This document shows, piece after piece, positions 11,162 to 22,891 of a DNA stretch of 64,000 bases; within the stretch, counting starts at the first letter, position 1; every line of letters starts with the position of its first letter. Position numbers and translations under genes: made by a program. This DNA is from Adiantum capillus-veneris. Taxonomy: Eukaryota; Streptophyta; Polypodiopsida; Polypodiales; Pteridaceae. Below the pieces are notes generated by a model that made no database searches, was not told the DNA's origin, and saw nothing but the letters and a program-made list of their open reading frames with translations. The stretch spans positions 96,677,247-96,741,246 of the forward strand of contig CM043954.1 of the NCBI GenBank assembly GCA_014529385.2, written 5' to 3'.

Positions 11162-12240
11162 TGTTACTGGGTCATCCGCAAGACAAATGTTTGTTGCGTA
11201 GCTATCTGGCACTAACATAATATGTCAGTACTCAGGGAAGTGACTTGGATAGGGCACAGAGACTCTTTGAGGTTGTTAGCTCTCAAGACACGAACCTAGT
11301 GCAAATGCATCAACTCAACAAGCTAACCACCATTCTCTGATCGAAAAATCTACATATATCCTATCTCACTGCTCTGGGTCATCATGCCATTTCCATGACT
11401 AAACCAACCCGGATCGTCACAAAATTTTAAGGGAAGCTATATTAGGTCTCAGAGCACAATTCTACAAAGTTTAGTGGCCATCCAATAAGGTACCAAAATC
11501 ACAATCCATCATGCACGAGGCCATACAAATTGCAATAGAACGGCATAAACACGTCGTCCTAAGGTCTAATAACACTATCCTATGGTCAAAATATCTAGAA
11601 ACAGTGATTTAAGCACTCAAATCTACAGATAAGACTTACAAATGTTATTGGACAAAAGAAAAAGTGGGACACCTCTATAGGCCAAGAGCAATCAAATGTC
11701 AATCTCAACACCAAAAAGTATACGAAAATAACTCTTAGTAAACCCCAACCAAAAGACCTATGCTCCCTTTGAAATTTATAAGCGCATGTCCACCCAAAGG
11801 ACCCTACCACATAGAAGTAAACCCTGTCAAAGCGCAAATTTACAACACACGTCAACCAATGCATATGAAGACAAGGTCATCCCTTTCACAATTGAACATC
11901 ACAAACCCACAATTTCAACATCAACTCCACAATCCATAGATAAATGTCCTCCTAATCTGTCTCCATGCAATTTGTCACTAGGCTGCCACAGCCATAAACC
12001 TGTAGAGAACTAGTCGTAACCTAAAGAGGATAACTCCAATTGGGGCATTTTAAATGTTGGAAAAAAACTTGAAAAATGACTGGCAAGAAAATTGAAGGTG
12101 ATCAAAATTGATTCTCCATGCTGCTGTGTGAAAATTTGACGCGAGCAAAGAGCTATCCCTATATGAGTACATGTAGAGAAGGCAAGGCGAGGTCCAAAAA
12201 CTGCATCCAAAATCATTAAGGAGGCACAACAACCCCAAAC
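11162..12240 (-). repeat. Probable 5' LTR of the Athila-like element (far end not located)
   Basis: On the plus strand the LTR would begin TGTTACTGGG at 11162, immediately beside the primer site. No second copy is in the window because the 3' side of the element is lost, so the outer edge cannot be fixed; 12240 is only a guess from a typical Athila LTR length of 1-1.8 kb. No long ORF is present. Confidence 0.35.
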
Positions 12241-13505
12241 CTACAATTTTCTAACCTTTGTGAAAGTTTTTATGTTTTTACATGAGTTCTAGTTATATAC
12301 AAGTAACACTTTAAAAGACTCACTTACGAGCATCCAAGGAAACTTGACAACCGGCGCTAGCCAAGCGACTTGCATTGCATGCACATGTGCTTACAAAAGA
12401 AATCATAAAAACCCAAAAATACCTGTCCAAAAAATCTATTGAGAGTCTATCTCAAGGCCATGTGTACAATTTTTACAAAAAAGGGTTCTCAAAATGCGCG
12501 CAACAATATGTAGTCATGAACCACAACAAAACTTTGAATTCTAATTCTCCAGTAAATAATGTTATAAGGTGTGTTCAAACTAAAGTTTTTGAGCTTTATA
12601 CATAGGGCTTTTAAAATTACCAACGGTCGGCAACTTGGGCTTTGGGAACATGACCAACTCTTATGGGTTAGAGTTTACAAATATCGAATCAAAATTAAAT
12701 AGGCTCTTTTACAAGGCTTCCCAAATAAATAAGATAGATTGCATCAAAAGTATGGCTTAGAAAAGGCGTGGTCAACTAGGAGGGTGTCGGTCAGCTGCAT
12801 CGGCCAAACACTTGGTTATATTGATATTGGGAATGATATTGTACATCTCATTATGAATACATGCAATGTGCCATTGTCTATGATATATGGAGAAGTGAAG
12901 TACCAAGTTGATGTATTGCATGCACCCACCATACAATGAATTTGGTTTTTATTGAGCAACATGTTCAATAGGTTTATCGATTGGGTCTAGTTCTAACTAT
13001 ATGTATACGAATACAAGAAGAATGGAAGCCTGATTACACAAGGAAATAAGGTAGGAAGAATATAGACTATTGATGTAAATGTACTAGAATTCTAACATGT
13101 CTACACAAGGTTCTGGAGTTGTTACATATATATATATATATGCAAAATATGGCATAAACATAATAGAGATGCACTTATGGAAAGACTAGACACAATGCAA
13201 AGATAAGAACTTGTTACTTGTTGGAAGTATTGAAATCATTAAAATCTACAATTTTTATGAGGCTTGGAGTTTTTGAAAGCAATCAAAAGAATTCTTTTCT
13301 CATGATACATATATAAACAAAAGATGGGGTCTAGAAGAGATTGCGATTATTAGTGGATGTAGGTGTTATGTTATGCTCGTTGACAATTGTACAAGGAAGG
13401 TATGTTTGTGCTTCCTTAGGATTCACTCTTTATAGAAAAGGAAATGCCACTTGTGAGAAAAAAATATATGAAAAAATTGTATTTATGACTTGTATAAGGT
13501 AGATA
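12240..13505. other. No gene recognised
   Basis: AT-rich sequence with a short TA run near 13128 and only short ORFs (for example 12739-12939, 66 codons, no recognisable domain). It may include the rest of the LTR to its left. Confidence 0.3.
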
Positions 13506-13534
13506 CACTACAAGAGCTCGCTTAAATTTTGACG
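13506..13534 (+). repeat. CACTA left terminal inverted repeat
   Basis: Begins CACTACAAGAGCTCGC. The first eight bases match the reversed right end exactly and a further partial match (TCG..AAA..TT) extends for about 28 bases. Confidence 0.8.
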
Positions 13535-13740
13535 TCAAATTATCGGTGTCAATGGCAGGCGTCCGTATATGTGTAGGTAAATTTGGAGGGAGATCAAGTA
13601 TTTACAAGATTTATTTTTAAAACTTTTGGCACTCATTTCGGTGTCCATATTGGCGCTTATATCGATAATTGTAACTACGAACATACCAGTGCTCATACCG
13701 ATGCGTATATCGGCACTTGTACCCGTGGACCCTACAAAAA
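13535..13740. repeat. CACTA left subterminal repeats
   Basis: Short degenerate repeats built on TATCGGTGT / ATCGG(C/T)GCTTAT recur in both orientations (near 13550, 13635, 13655, 13690, 13710). Their counterparts lie at the other end (26240-26460). In CACTA elements such repeats are the binding sites of the accessory TnpA-type protein; that role here is inferred. Confidence 0.65.
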
Positions 13741-13935
13741 ACAGAACCGCGGGTCTTTCCTCTGCATTTTTCTCCTTTCTTAGCTTCTTCTCTTGCCCTC
13801 CTCCTCCTCACTTACTGCAGATCTTCTGCCTCACGACTTGCCGGAGGTGAGATTCTCACTCGTGGACTACTCCCCATCAACAAGGTGAGATTCTTCTCAA
13901 GTTTCCTTGTAGATTTGTGCACTTTAGGGTATGTT

Positions 13936-13961
13936 TGTGTGTGTGTGTGTGTGTGTGTGTG
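13936..13961. repeat. (TG)n microsatellite
   Basis: Uninterrupted TG run of about 26 bp inside the CACTA leader. Confidence 0.9.
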
Positions 13962-13999
13962 CGTTTTTGCAGGTTTGAGGATATTTTTTCAACTCTTTC

Positions 14000-14740
14000 T
14001 TGCTCAAATAGGCCGTATGTGAGTGCTTAACATTCCTTTTTGTTGCATACACCATATACCCACACATTCACATAAACATACACGCAAGTAAATAAAAGCG
14101 TACACTAGACAATATAAACACACTATATACGACGTAAACACATATTTTTCAATTAAAAAAATAAAGTGCTATTTTATAAGTAATATTAATTAAAAATCGT
14201 CACTAAATAAGAAAAATAAGTACATTTTATCATTAAAAGAAAGATTAATTTTGATGATGTTATTGTCTAATTAGTTTTGCTATTTTGTGTAAATAAATTT
14301 AGAAATTTGAAAAATATATTGTTACTTTTTTAATTGTTACTTATCGTATACTATTCGCTTAATTAGGCTTAGTCATATAGCACTAACCGATTTAGGTAAT
14401 AAGTGATTTTATCGCTTAGGACTGATCTGCAGTTACATTGGTGAAGGTTACCTATTGAATTAGAGCGTGTAGTTGCTTACGTATTGAATCGTTTAGCCGA
14501 GTCCGCTTAGTCTTACACGCAGCTTGGCTAGTTTCGCTATTTAGTCAGTTGGTGACTTAGAGCTATTCGTATAGGTTAAATCGATATTCAAATGTTTTAT
14601 TAGGGCTTGTTGCTTATAGGTAACCGATTAGGTATTTGTCGCTTACCGCTCAAGAAGGACTACTCCATATTTAGGCTGTTGAAGACTACACACTTAGGGC
14701 TAGCCGCTAAGTGTTAGCCACTTAGTGTTAGCCGCAAAAA
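14000..14740. other. CACTA leader, no gene; CTTAG-rich degenerate repeats
   Basis: No ORF of note. From about 14340 to 14740 the phrases CGCTTA, CTTAGG and GTTAGCCGC recur many times, giving a locally repetitive character without a clean period. Confidence 0.4.
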
Positions 14741-16195
14741 AACTTCGACAAAAGAAGTAAACTAACGCAATTGGACTTTCAATAGCGCACACAGACTACA
14801 AACATGCAAAAAGATTTTAAAAATAGACTTATGTCATGGCTAGAGACTGTGAGGTTATTAGATCTAGCAGCAAATAGAAAAAAGAACCCAAACGGACTTC
14901 GGAAACACAAAAGAACTTCAAAAATGACTTGTGTAATTCAAAAACACAAACGAACTTCGACAATTGAAGTAAAATAACACAATCGGACTTCAAATAGCAC
15001 ACACAGACTTCAAAAATCCTAATATATAGTCATTAACCAATAAAGAAAAAATTATTACCATGTGGTCCCAATCTCCGTGCACCTCTAGACCAAGGTGTGC
15101 GGAGATCGGGCATGGCTAGAGAATGTGAGGCTGTTAGAGCTAGTGGCAAATAGTAGAAAAACCGCAAACGGACTTCAAAAATGCAAAAGTCTACGGCAAT
15201 TGACTTGTGTACTTCAAAAACACAAATGAACTTTGACAAACAAAGTAAAATAATGTAATCTGACTTCAATAGCGCACACAGACTTCAAAAACCCTAATAT
15301 ATAGTCATTGACCAATAAAGCCAAGATTATTACCCTGTGGTCCTAATCTCCATGCATCTCTAGACCGAGGTGTGCGGAGATTGGGCATGGCTAGAGAATG
15401 TGAGTTTGTTAGAGCTAGTGGCAAATAGTAGAAAAACCGCAAACAGACTTTGAAAACCCAAAAGTCTACAAAAATTGACTTGTGTACTTCAAAAACACAA
15501 ACAGACTTCGATAAACGAAGTAAAATAATGCAATCGGACTTCAATAGCACACACAAACTTCAAAAACCCTAATATATAGTCATTACCAATAAAGACAAGC
15601 TTATTACTTTGTGGTCCTAATCTCTATGCACCTCTAGACCGAGGTGTGCGGAGGTCGGGCATGGCTAGAGAATGTGAGGTTGTTAGAGCTAGCGATAAAT
15701 AGTAGAAAAAAAGCAAATGGACTTCGGAAATGACTTGCGTACTTCAAAAACGCAAATGGACTTTGACAAACAAAGTAAAATAATGCAATCAAACTTCAAT
15801 AGCGCACACAGACTTCAAAACTCCTATAATATAGTCATTGACCAATTTGACGAGATTATTATATTGTGGTCCTAATCTTCGTGCAGCTCTAGACCGAGGT
15901 GTGCAAAGATTGAGCATGGCTAGAGAATGTGAGGTTGTTAGAGCTAGCGGCAAATAGTAGAAAAAACTCAAACAAACTTCGAAAATGACTTGTGTACTTA
16001 AAAAATGCAAACAAACTTTGACAAACGAAGTAAAATAATGCAATCGGACTTCAACAGCACACACAGACTTCAAAACCCTAATATATGGTCATTGACCAAT
16101 AAAGACAAGATTATCACCCTGTGGTGCTAATCTCCGTGCACCTCTAGGCCGAGGTGTGCGGGGATCGGGCATGGCTAGAGAATGTGAGGTTGTCA
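14740..16195. repeat. Tandem repeat, about five units of 255-275 bp, in CACTA leader
   Basis: The anchor AATATATAGTCATT recurs near 15021, 15296, 15571, 15826 and 16080. Each unit contains GACCGAGGTGTGCGGAGAT, GGCATGGCTAGAGAATGTGA and ACTTCAATAGCGCACACAGA blocks. Units differ at about one base in ten to fifteen by eye. Short minus-strand ORFs of similar sequence in each unit are by-products. Confidence 0.9.
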
Positions 16196-17043
16196 TGTAG
16201 TTAGTAGTGTATACTTATGACAAGAGTGATTTAATTATCTATTGCATTGCATCATTGGTAGATAAAGTATGTACGTCAGGATGGCGTGTCCTTGTACACA
16301 TTGCAAGCATCAAATCTTTTGAAAACAAAAAATCTATGACCAACACATACACAATAACAATCTCTTTTCCATAGAACAACTACAAGACCTACGTTATTGA
16401 TCTCATGGTATGGAGGCAGTAGCTCAACCTTTGCAAGTAGATACTGCTCCAACTTCAACTTCGTTGCAGAGAATACGATTTTCAAATGAACAGCCACCAT
16501 CGACTGAGTCCACCCAACCAATACTTGATTCCACATTTCAACAAGTAGAGATGGAGCAGAAGTTAGACGTGTTTTTTGAGGTGGATCCCATCATGCGGGG
16601 ATCGGGCATGGCTAGAGAATGTGAGGTTGTCATGTATTGTCATGTAGTTAATAGTGTATACTTATAACAAGAGTGACTTAATTATTTATTGCATTGCATC
16701 ATTGGTAGCTAAAGTATGGACGATAGGATGGCGTGTCCTTGTGCGCATTGCAAAAGCATCAGATCTTTTGAAAACAAAAAAGCTACGACCAACACATACA
16801 AAATAATAGTCTCTTTCCCATAGAGCAACTACCAGACCTGCGTTATTGATCTCATGGTACGGAGGCAGTAGATCAACCTCCGCAAGTAGATATTGCTCCA
16901 ACTTCAACTTTGTTTTTGCAGAGAATATGATTTTCAAATGAACAGCCATCGACCGAGTCCACCCAACCAATACCTGATTCCACATTTCAACAAGTAGAGA
17001 TGGATCATATGTTAGATGTGTTTTTTGACATGGATCCCATCAT
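16159..17043 (+). repeat. ~437-bp tandem duplication including transposase N-terminal sequence
   Basis: Copy one (about 16159-16595) and copy two (about 16596-17043) both begin GGGGATCGGGCATGGCTAGA, the end of the adjacent tandem unit. Both end in a segment whose plus frame reads ..STQPILDSTFQQVEME... and ..VDPIM. Copy two then continues into ENIEDDN.., suggesting that it is the original and that copy one arose by unequal exchange. Confidence 0.8.
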
Positions 17044-17047
17044 TGAA

Positions 17048-17679
17048 AACATAGAAGATGATAATATTCAAGGCAATACTACAAACCAACCTCAGTCATC
17101 CGGTCCATATCGATGGCATGATAGCAACGATAAAGAGGGAGAGTGATGCAAAATCTTGCACGTATGCCGCTTTAAAACCGTGTCAAAATATTAGTTCTTT
17201 GTACCGCTTTGGCAATGCTTGATTTGAAATCTGTCTATGGGTGGTTTAACCCCTCCGTCACAAAGCTTTTTAGGTAAATACATTGTATCCTAAGCATGCC
17301 AAAGTGAAAATTACAGTTCAATAATGTGATCAAGGGGTTGAATTGTTCATGTAATGAGTCATGACAGGTTGCTCAACGAGCAAATCTTGCCAGAAGGCAA
17401 TCACATGTCTCCTACCCGTCCAACCGCTAAAAAGCTTCTTACTAACTTGGGCTTGGATTATCACAAAATACATCCATGCCCTAATAATTGTTTACTTTTT
17501 TGGAATGAGTATGCAAATTTGGAGGAGTGTCCCAATTGTGGATCAAACAGGTATAGAGAAAACACACAAGGAAAATTTATCCCTGCAAAGGTCCTTCGAT
17601 ACTTTGCTATCATTCCAAGAATAAAGATCATGTTTAGGTGCAAGTCTATAGACGCTTTGATGACATGACACTCAAATAC
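17048..17679 (+). pseudogene. CACTA transposase (Tnp2 type), N-terminal part before the copia insertion
   Basis: From about 17225 the frames read GWFNPSVTKLF, then LPEGNHMSPTRPTAKKLL, LGLDYHKIHPCPNNCLLFW, ECPNCGSNRYR, and FIPAKVLRYFAIIPRIKIMF to 17668. These are the conserved steps of the Tnp2 transposase family, including its paired-cysteine zinc segment (CPNNC..CPNC). A stop stands in the MT-H position at 17666 (normally MTWH; TGG to TGA). The frame then runs ..HSN and is cut at 17679 by the LTR. The continuation is at 22892. Several stops and frameshifts lie upstream (17140-17350). Confidence 0.85.
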
Positions 17680-17907
17680 TATTGGAATTAGGGTTGCAAA
17701 GAAATGCACACAACTTGGAGAAGATGAAGGAAACTCAAGGCACACAACTGAGATTATATTACTTAGTGTGCAATGGAAAGATAGATAGCCCTAGAGTGAT
17801 GGGCGTGTATACAATGCATGGGAAAGAAAACCTCCTAAAGAGGGAAAAAATGCCCCGACGGTCCTAGTGTGTTCACACACATCACTACCATATGTATATG
17901 GTAACCA
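17680..17907 (-). repeat. Copia 3' LTR
   Basis: In plus orientation it begins TATTGGAATTAGGG (the second LTR begins TGTTGG, so the terminal base pair is mutated here) and ends GGTAACCA. It aligns with 22662-22891 throughout. Confidence 0.85.
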
Positions 17908-17918
17908 ATCCCCCCTGG
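17908..17918 (-). promoter_or_regulatory. Copia polypurine tract
   Basis: Minus strand CCAGGGGGGAT lies directly before the TGGTTACC start of the 3' LTR. Confidence 0.65.
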
Positions 17919-17984
17919 AGTGATGCGGTGAACGAGAGCTGGCACATGCGTAAAGGGAAGTTCCATGCCCTGAGGACATGATCA

Positions 17985-19475
17985 GTCCACAAAGGGGAGT
18001 AAGCCCAAAGCTTTGCGAAAAGCTTCGTGCTTCTCACGAGGCAATGCCTTTGTGAAAAGATCTACAAGGTTGTCCTGCGTTGGCACATAAGCCACGCTGA
18101 GCTTTCCTAATAAGAGCCTCTCCCTGACATAGTGGTAATGCACCTCAATGTGCTTTGTGCGAGCATGAAAAACTGGGTTCCTTGCAACTGCCAATGCGCT
18201 TTGACTGTCAGTGTAGATAGTGTTTGCAGTGTCTTGTCCAACACCCAAATCAGCCATAAGACATCTGAGCCATACACACTCAACCGTACTATGAAGACTG
18301 TCTTGTACACAACCTCACAACTCAAAGTGGCCACAGTAGGTTGCTTCTTGCTCAACCATGATATACATGAACTGCCAAGCATGAAACAAAAACCACTTGT
18401 GGACACTCGCGTGTCAAAACAACCATCCCAATTTGAGTCCGAAAAAGCATGTAAGTCCGGCGACGATGATCCCCTCTTGGGATAAAACAAGCCAAGATGT
18501 AAAGTGCTACTAAGGTAGTGGAAAATCGTCTTGACAACTTGCCAATGCTTAGACCCTGGGCTATGCATAAATCTGCTAACCTGTGAGACTGCAAACTGAA
18601 TATCTGGCCTCGTGTTCCATACATAAACGAGGCATCCAACAACACTTTGCTAAAGAGTGACATCAGAAGGATCACCAGCATCATGAAGAATCAATTTCAA
18701 ACCTGTTTCCATGGGAGTGGCAATAGGTTTGCAATCCTCAAGTCCAAACTTACATAGGAATGTCTCTATGTAACCTTTTTGACACAAGGCAATACCACCA
18801 TCACACTGCTTAATTTGTATACCCAAGTAATGATGCAACAACCCCAAATATTTCATATGAAAGTAGCATTCAAATCAGCCTTAAATTCAGCAATATGTCT
18901 CTCATTTGGTCTAGTGATCAGCAAATCATCTACATAAAGAACCACAATGAGAAGTACATCACCCTCACGCTTTACATACAATGTGCTTTGTGTTGGACTG
19001 TTACAAAACCCTCGTTTGAGAAAATGATTGTTAGCTTTCTCATTCCAAGCACGAGGAGATTGCTTCAACTCATACAAAGCCTTCTTACATCTGCACACTT
19101 TGTCCTCTTGTCCTTTCATGACAAAATCGTGAGGCTAAGTTACATAAACTTCTTCAAATATCATCACCATCAGGAAAGCAGTAACAATGTCTGATTGATG
19201 TACATCCCAACCAAAAGGAGCTGCCAATGCCCATAGAAAACAAACAGTAGTCATACGACAAGTAAGAGCAAAAGTTTCTTCATAATCTATCCTTTTTGCT
19301 GTGCACAGCCTTTTGCAACAAGTCGAACCTTATGGCGATCAACCTCACCATCCGGCTTGCGTTTTGACTTGTAAACCCACTTTGTACCAATGGCCTTTTT
19401 TCCAGGAGGCAAATCACATAAAGTCCATGTGTCATTTTCTATAAGTGCATCATACTCTGATTGCATGACAGCCAT
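17985..19475 (-). pseudogene. Copia RT and RNase H remnant
   Basis: RT begins at about 19475 with SEYDALIENDTWTL and GTKWVYKSK; continues with KKALYELKQSPRAW; has an intact VVLYVDDLLI catalytic box (about 18930); and then YLGLLHHYLGIQI. RNase H follows: SDSNWDGCFDTRVSTSGF (about 18420), SWLSKKQPTVATLS with the usual SEAEY changed to SCEVVY, then TDSQSALAVARNPVFHARTKHI and VADLFTKALP-like to 17985. At least three frameshifts break it (near 19130, 18850 and 18260), so no complete enzyme can be made. The plus-strand ORFs over this region are shadows. Confidence 0.9.
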
Positions 19476-19889
19476 CCAATTTTATGAACATCATGTAAGC
19501 TAGACACAGCTAAAGCATAACAAACATGTAAGCTATCATGTAAGCTTACATCAACATCATGTAAGCTAGACATAGACAAAGCATAACAATCTAATGCATA
19601 AGATGCATGGCAAGAGCCTGAACGAGTATGACTAGACAAAGGTGCATCCAATTTATTGTCATGCAATGTATGCACCAACCATTTTGGCATACCTCTAACC
19701 TGCTCATTTTCAGCCCTTTCCTCATTAAGTACATCATGGACATCTGTATTAGTAATAGGCTTCTCTGTAACATTTTTGGGAACCCCCATAGGCTGTACAT
19801 TTGTCTCATTTGAATTTACATTCGAACTTCCATCACAGAAAAGAGGCAACAAAGTGTCATAAATGTCCTGTGAGCTTACATTACTATCT

Positions 19890-21458
19890 CTAGTATATGA
19901 CAGCAAGGGCTAAACAGAATCTTCCACAAACACTACATCTCCTAAAACCAGAAATATGCTTTGTTTGCGGATGATACAACCTGTAACCTCTACTTTCAAC
20001 ACTATAACCAACAAAAATACATTTGAAAGCCTTATCATCCAATTTTCTACGTTGTGTTTGTGGCATCAAAGCATATGTCAAACAACCAAAAATACGCATG
20101 TGCTCAATAGAAGGCTTTCTATCATGCCATGCTTCATATGGAGTAGTAGACTGCAAAGATTTTGTAGGACACCTGCTAAGTACATAAGTGGCACACATGA
20201 TGGCCTTAAGCCAAAAAGAATGGGAGAAAGCTTGACTTTTGACCATACATCGTGCCATTTTTGTAAGTGACCTGTTCTTTAGTCTCAGCTATAACATTTT
20301 GCTGAGGCGTATAAGGCACTCTAAATTGGTGTTTTATCCCACGACTAGCCAAAAATGCATTAAATTCATGAGACATATACTCCCCCCCTCGATCAAAATG
20401 GAGCGTGCCCATAGTACATTTCGAGACATTTTCAGCCATAGCCAAAAAAAATTTGAAGCACATAAAAACTTCAAACTGCGCTTTAAGCGGAAATACCCAT
20501 ACATGCCTGGAGTAATCATCAATGAAAGTCACGAAGTACAGGTAGTTGCCCAAGGACGGAGTTTGCATGGGCCCACAAACATCACTATATGCACAAGATG
20601 CAAACTGCATGTGGCCCTATCTGAACCATCCTTTGGAAACTTAGAACGCTACATTTTACCCAAAATACAACCTTCACAAACATGTTTTCCAGGTGCTTCA
20701 AGAGGCGGCAAAGAAGCAACCATATCAGATTTCTGCAAACGCAGCAAATTGGCAAAATTCAGATGCCCAAAACGTGCATGCCACAGTTTTGCATTTGAAA
20801 CAGCCCTTGAATCTGGAACTGAATTTACAAAATTTTGTCCACACTTGTCATACAAAATGAGCTTATACAGCCAACAACACAAAAGGCCAGATGCAACAAT
20901 CTCATCATTGAAATTGAGACCATAAATTGTACATCTGTCATCCACAAATTTGACTACAAGTCCAAGTCTAGCAAGTGCAGATACAAACACAAGATTCTTC
21001 TTGATCCTAGGTACATAAAGTGCATTAACAAGTGTGAAAGAACTGCCATTTGCAGCAGTAAGCATAATCTTTCCAACTCTCTGAACAGGATAAGAGGTAT
21101 TGTTGGCACAAGTGACTGAATTCCCATGAGGGACAAACTCGAGAGAGGTGAACAATTCACTATGTGAGGTAATGTGCTTTGTAGCACCACTATCGAAATA
21201 CCACACATGTGAATCTGCAACAATCGACATGCATGCATCATGAACAGCAGGATTGTAAGTGCACTCTACACTAAAAGCCCATTCTGCATCAACAACGACA
21301 TCATAGTCTCCTTTCACAGAAGACTCAACAATGGATGCATTTGTAGTGGAGCCAACATTTGCAGTGGAACCATCGTCTTTCTTCTTAGCCTCTTTGGCCT
21401 TCAACTTAGGACACTGCTTAATCAAGTGATCATTAGATTTACAATAATGGCAATGCAT
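19890..21458 (-). pseudogene. Copia nucleocapsid, protease and integrase remnant
   Basis: Starting at 21458, CHYCKSNDHLIKQC is a complete CX2CX4HX4C zinc knuckle. WYFDSGATKHITS (about 21205) is the aspartic protease active site. LWHARFGHLNFANL and CEGCILGKM are the HHCC/gag-pre-integrase segment. Integrase core (20610-20239): SDVCGPM (first D), FIDDYSRHVWVFPL, HFDRGGEY (second D) and TPQQNVIAETKEQ (E), so the DDE triad is still readable. The C-terminal part (20258-19890) holds CPTKSLQSTTPYEAW and FVGYS. Stops and shifts lie near 20640 and 20250. Confidence 0.9.
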
Positions 21459-22267
21459 CTTTTTTTTTCCCTTATCACCAGAATTTCCAGAAGAATTGTT
21501 GCCAGCAGAAGCATTAGGAACATAAATTTTTCTACTCGCAACAAAACCATAAGAAGTGGTTGCATTGTTGTTACCACCCTTTCTTTGAGAAGCAATAAAA
21601 GCCTATTCAATTGCACAGTGCCTAGTCTTGTTTTTTTAAGAAAGTGACTCTTGCAGCAGCAATGTGCATATGCATCAAACTTGACAACTTCAAGATTTCC
21701 TTAGGTCATAAGTCTCCAAGTACTAGCAAAAGTCTGGTAAGAATCTGGTAAGGCATCAACAATAGTTTGCACAAGGGAACTATCTGAAATGACTTCACCT
21801 GCAGAAATAAGTTGCTCATTGATATCCTTGACACTAGCAAGGAAAGTGTCCATATCATCTTCCTCATGCATAATCTTCGATTCCAACTCTTTACGCAGCA
21901 AAGCAATTTTAGCCTCATTGCGGCTTTCATAAAGAGCTGCTAGAATATCCCAAGCCTGTTTTGCATATTTTGTTGAACGAATGTGAGGAGTAATGGTGCG
22001 CTTCATAGAAAACACAATCAATGCATGATCCTACACATCCTTTACATCCCAACGAGCTTGTTCTACCTCAGGCAAAACAACTCTAATAGCAGAAATCCTT
22101 GTAGCAAGACCTGCAACATCCTCAACATCGCCTACATCCTTAGAACCAGGACGTACATCAATGTCATGCACAATATTCTAGACGCCCTTTTACACAAGAA
22201 CATGCTGCATCATGTAAGCCCACATAGGGTAATTGTCCCCATCCAACCTATCCTCAGTAGCAAACAT
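21370..22267 (-). pseudogene. Copia gag (UBN2-type capsid) remnant
   Basis: A start at 22267 gives MFATEDRLDGDNYPMWAYMM, the usual L-x-G-x-N-Y-x-x-W opening of copia capsids. About 22020-21710 is open and reads ..AKQAWDILAALYESRNEAKIALL..LESKIMHEEDDMDTF..INEQLISAG..LPDSYQTF, the UBN2 fold. In-frame stops occur near 22180, 22030 and 21707. The frame then shifts before the zinc knuckle at 21458. Confidence 0.85.
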
Positions 22268-22647
22268 CTTGAACACATCTGTGTTGTTGTCATGATAAAT
22301 GTTGCACCTGATGTGAAAACTGCCCTGAAAGAGGAGAAACAAAGCAGTAACAACACATGCTTTATAACACAAACCGTAGAAGACTGTAAGGCACCTGTTA
22401 TGCAAAAAATGTCACTAACAGAAATTCTGAACAAAATGACAAAGTAGCTTGTGTAATACTGCTTGTAGTGGAAACGGGGACCGAATGAGCCCAAATCACA
22501 AATCTGAGTAGAAATCCAAATCAGAAATGAGCCCAAATAAGAAATTTTTGTCGACCTACGAACACTCACCAGAGCTCACTGAAATCGGAGAAAGTGAGCA
22601 GGCGTGTGCTAGAGCTGCTAGCGACTAAGCCCGGGAGGATGCAACGT

Positions 22648-22659
22648 GCTCTGATACCA
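22648..22659 (-). other. Copia primer binding site (initiator tRNA-Met)
   Basis: Minus strand TGGTATCAGAGC, the standard complement of the plant initiator tRNA-Met 3' end, two bases inside the 5' LTR. Confidence 0.95.
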
Positions 22660-22661
22660 AT

Positions 22662-22891
22662 TGTTGGAATTAGGGTTGGAGAGAAACGCACACAGCTTGG
22701 AGAAGATGAAGGAATCTCAAGGCACACAATTGAGAGTATATTACTTAGTGTGCAATGGAAAGATAGATAGCCCTAGAGTGATGGACGTATATACAATGCA
22801 CGAGGGAAAAAACCTCCTAAAGAGGGAAAAAATGCCCTGTTGGTCCTAGTGTGTTCACACATCTCTACCACATGTATATAGTAGATCAACA
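22662..22891 (-). repeat. Copia 5' LTR
   Basis: Plus orientation TGTTGGAATTAGGG to TAGATCAACA. The minus strand starts TGTTGATC and ends CCAACA, a proper TGTT..AACA inverted end. Confidence 0.9.

Larger units (their letters stand above)
17680..22891 (-). mobile_element. Ty1/copia retrotransposon, minus strand, inserted in CACTA transposase
   Basis: Two LTRs of about 230 bp (17680-17907 and 22662-22891) flank gag, protease, integrase, RT and RNase H remnants in copia order on the minus strand. The primer site is of initiator-tRNA-Met type. The LTRs differ at roughly one base in ten, so the insertion is old. The right flank starts AATGA and the left ends AATAC, a plausible but worn 5-bp target duplication: removing the element and one copy makes the Tnp2 frame read H-S-N-D-V-M-R-V-P-A-D. 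All coding parts carry stops or shifts. Confidence 0.9.

Noticed and set aside
14740-16195. CRISPR-like array
   Set aside because: Units are ~265 bp direct repeats without short spacers, inside a plant transposon.
20239-20925. 228-codon plus-strand ORF
   Set aside because: Lies antisense to copia integrase and protease, which have clear motifs; it has none.
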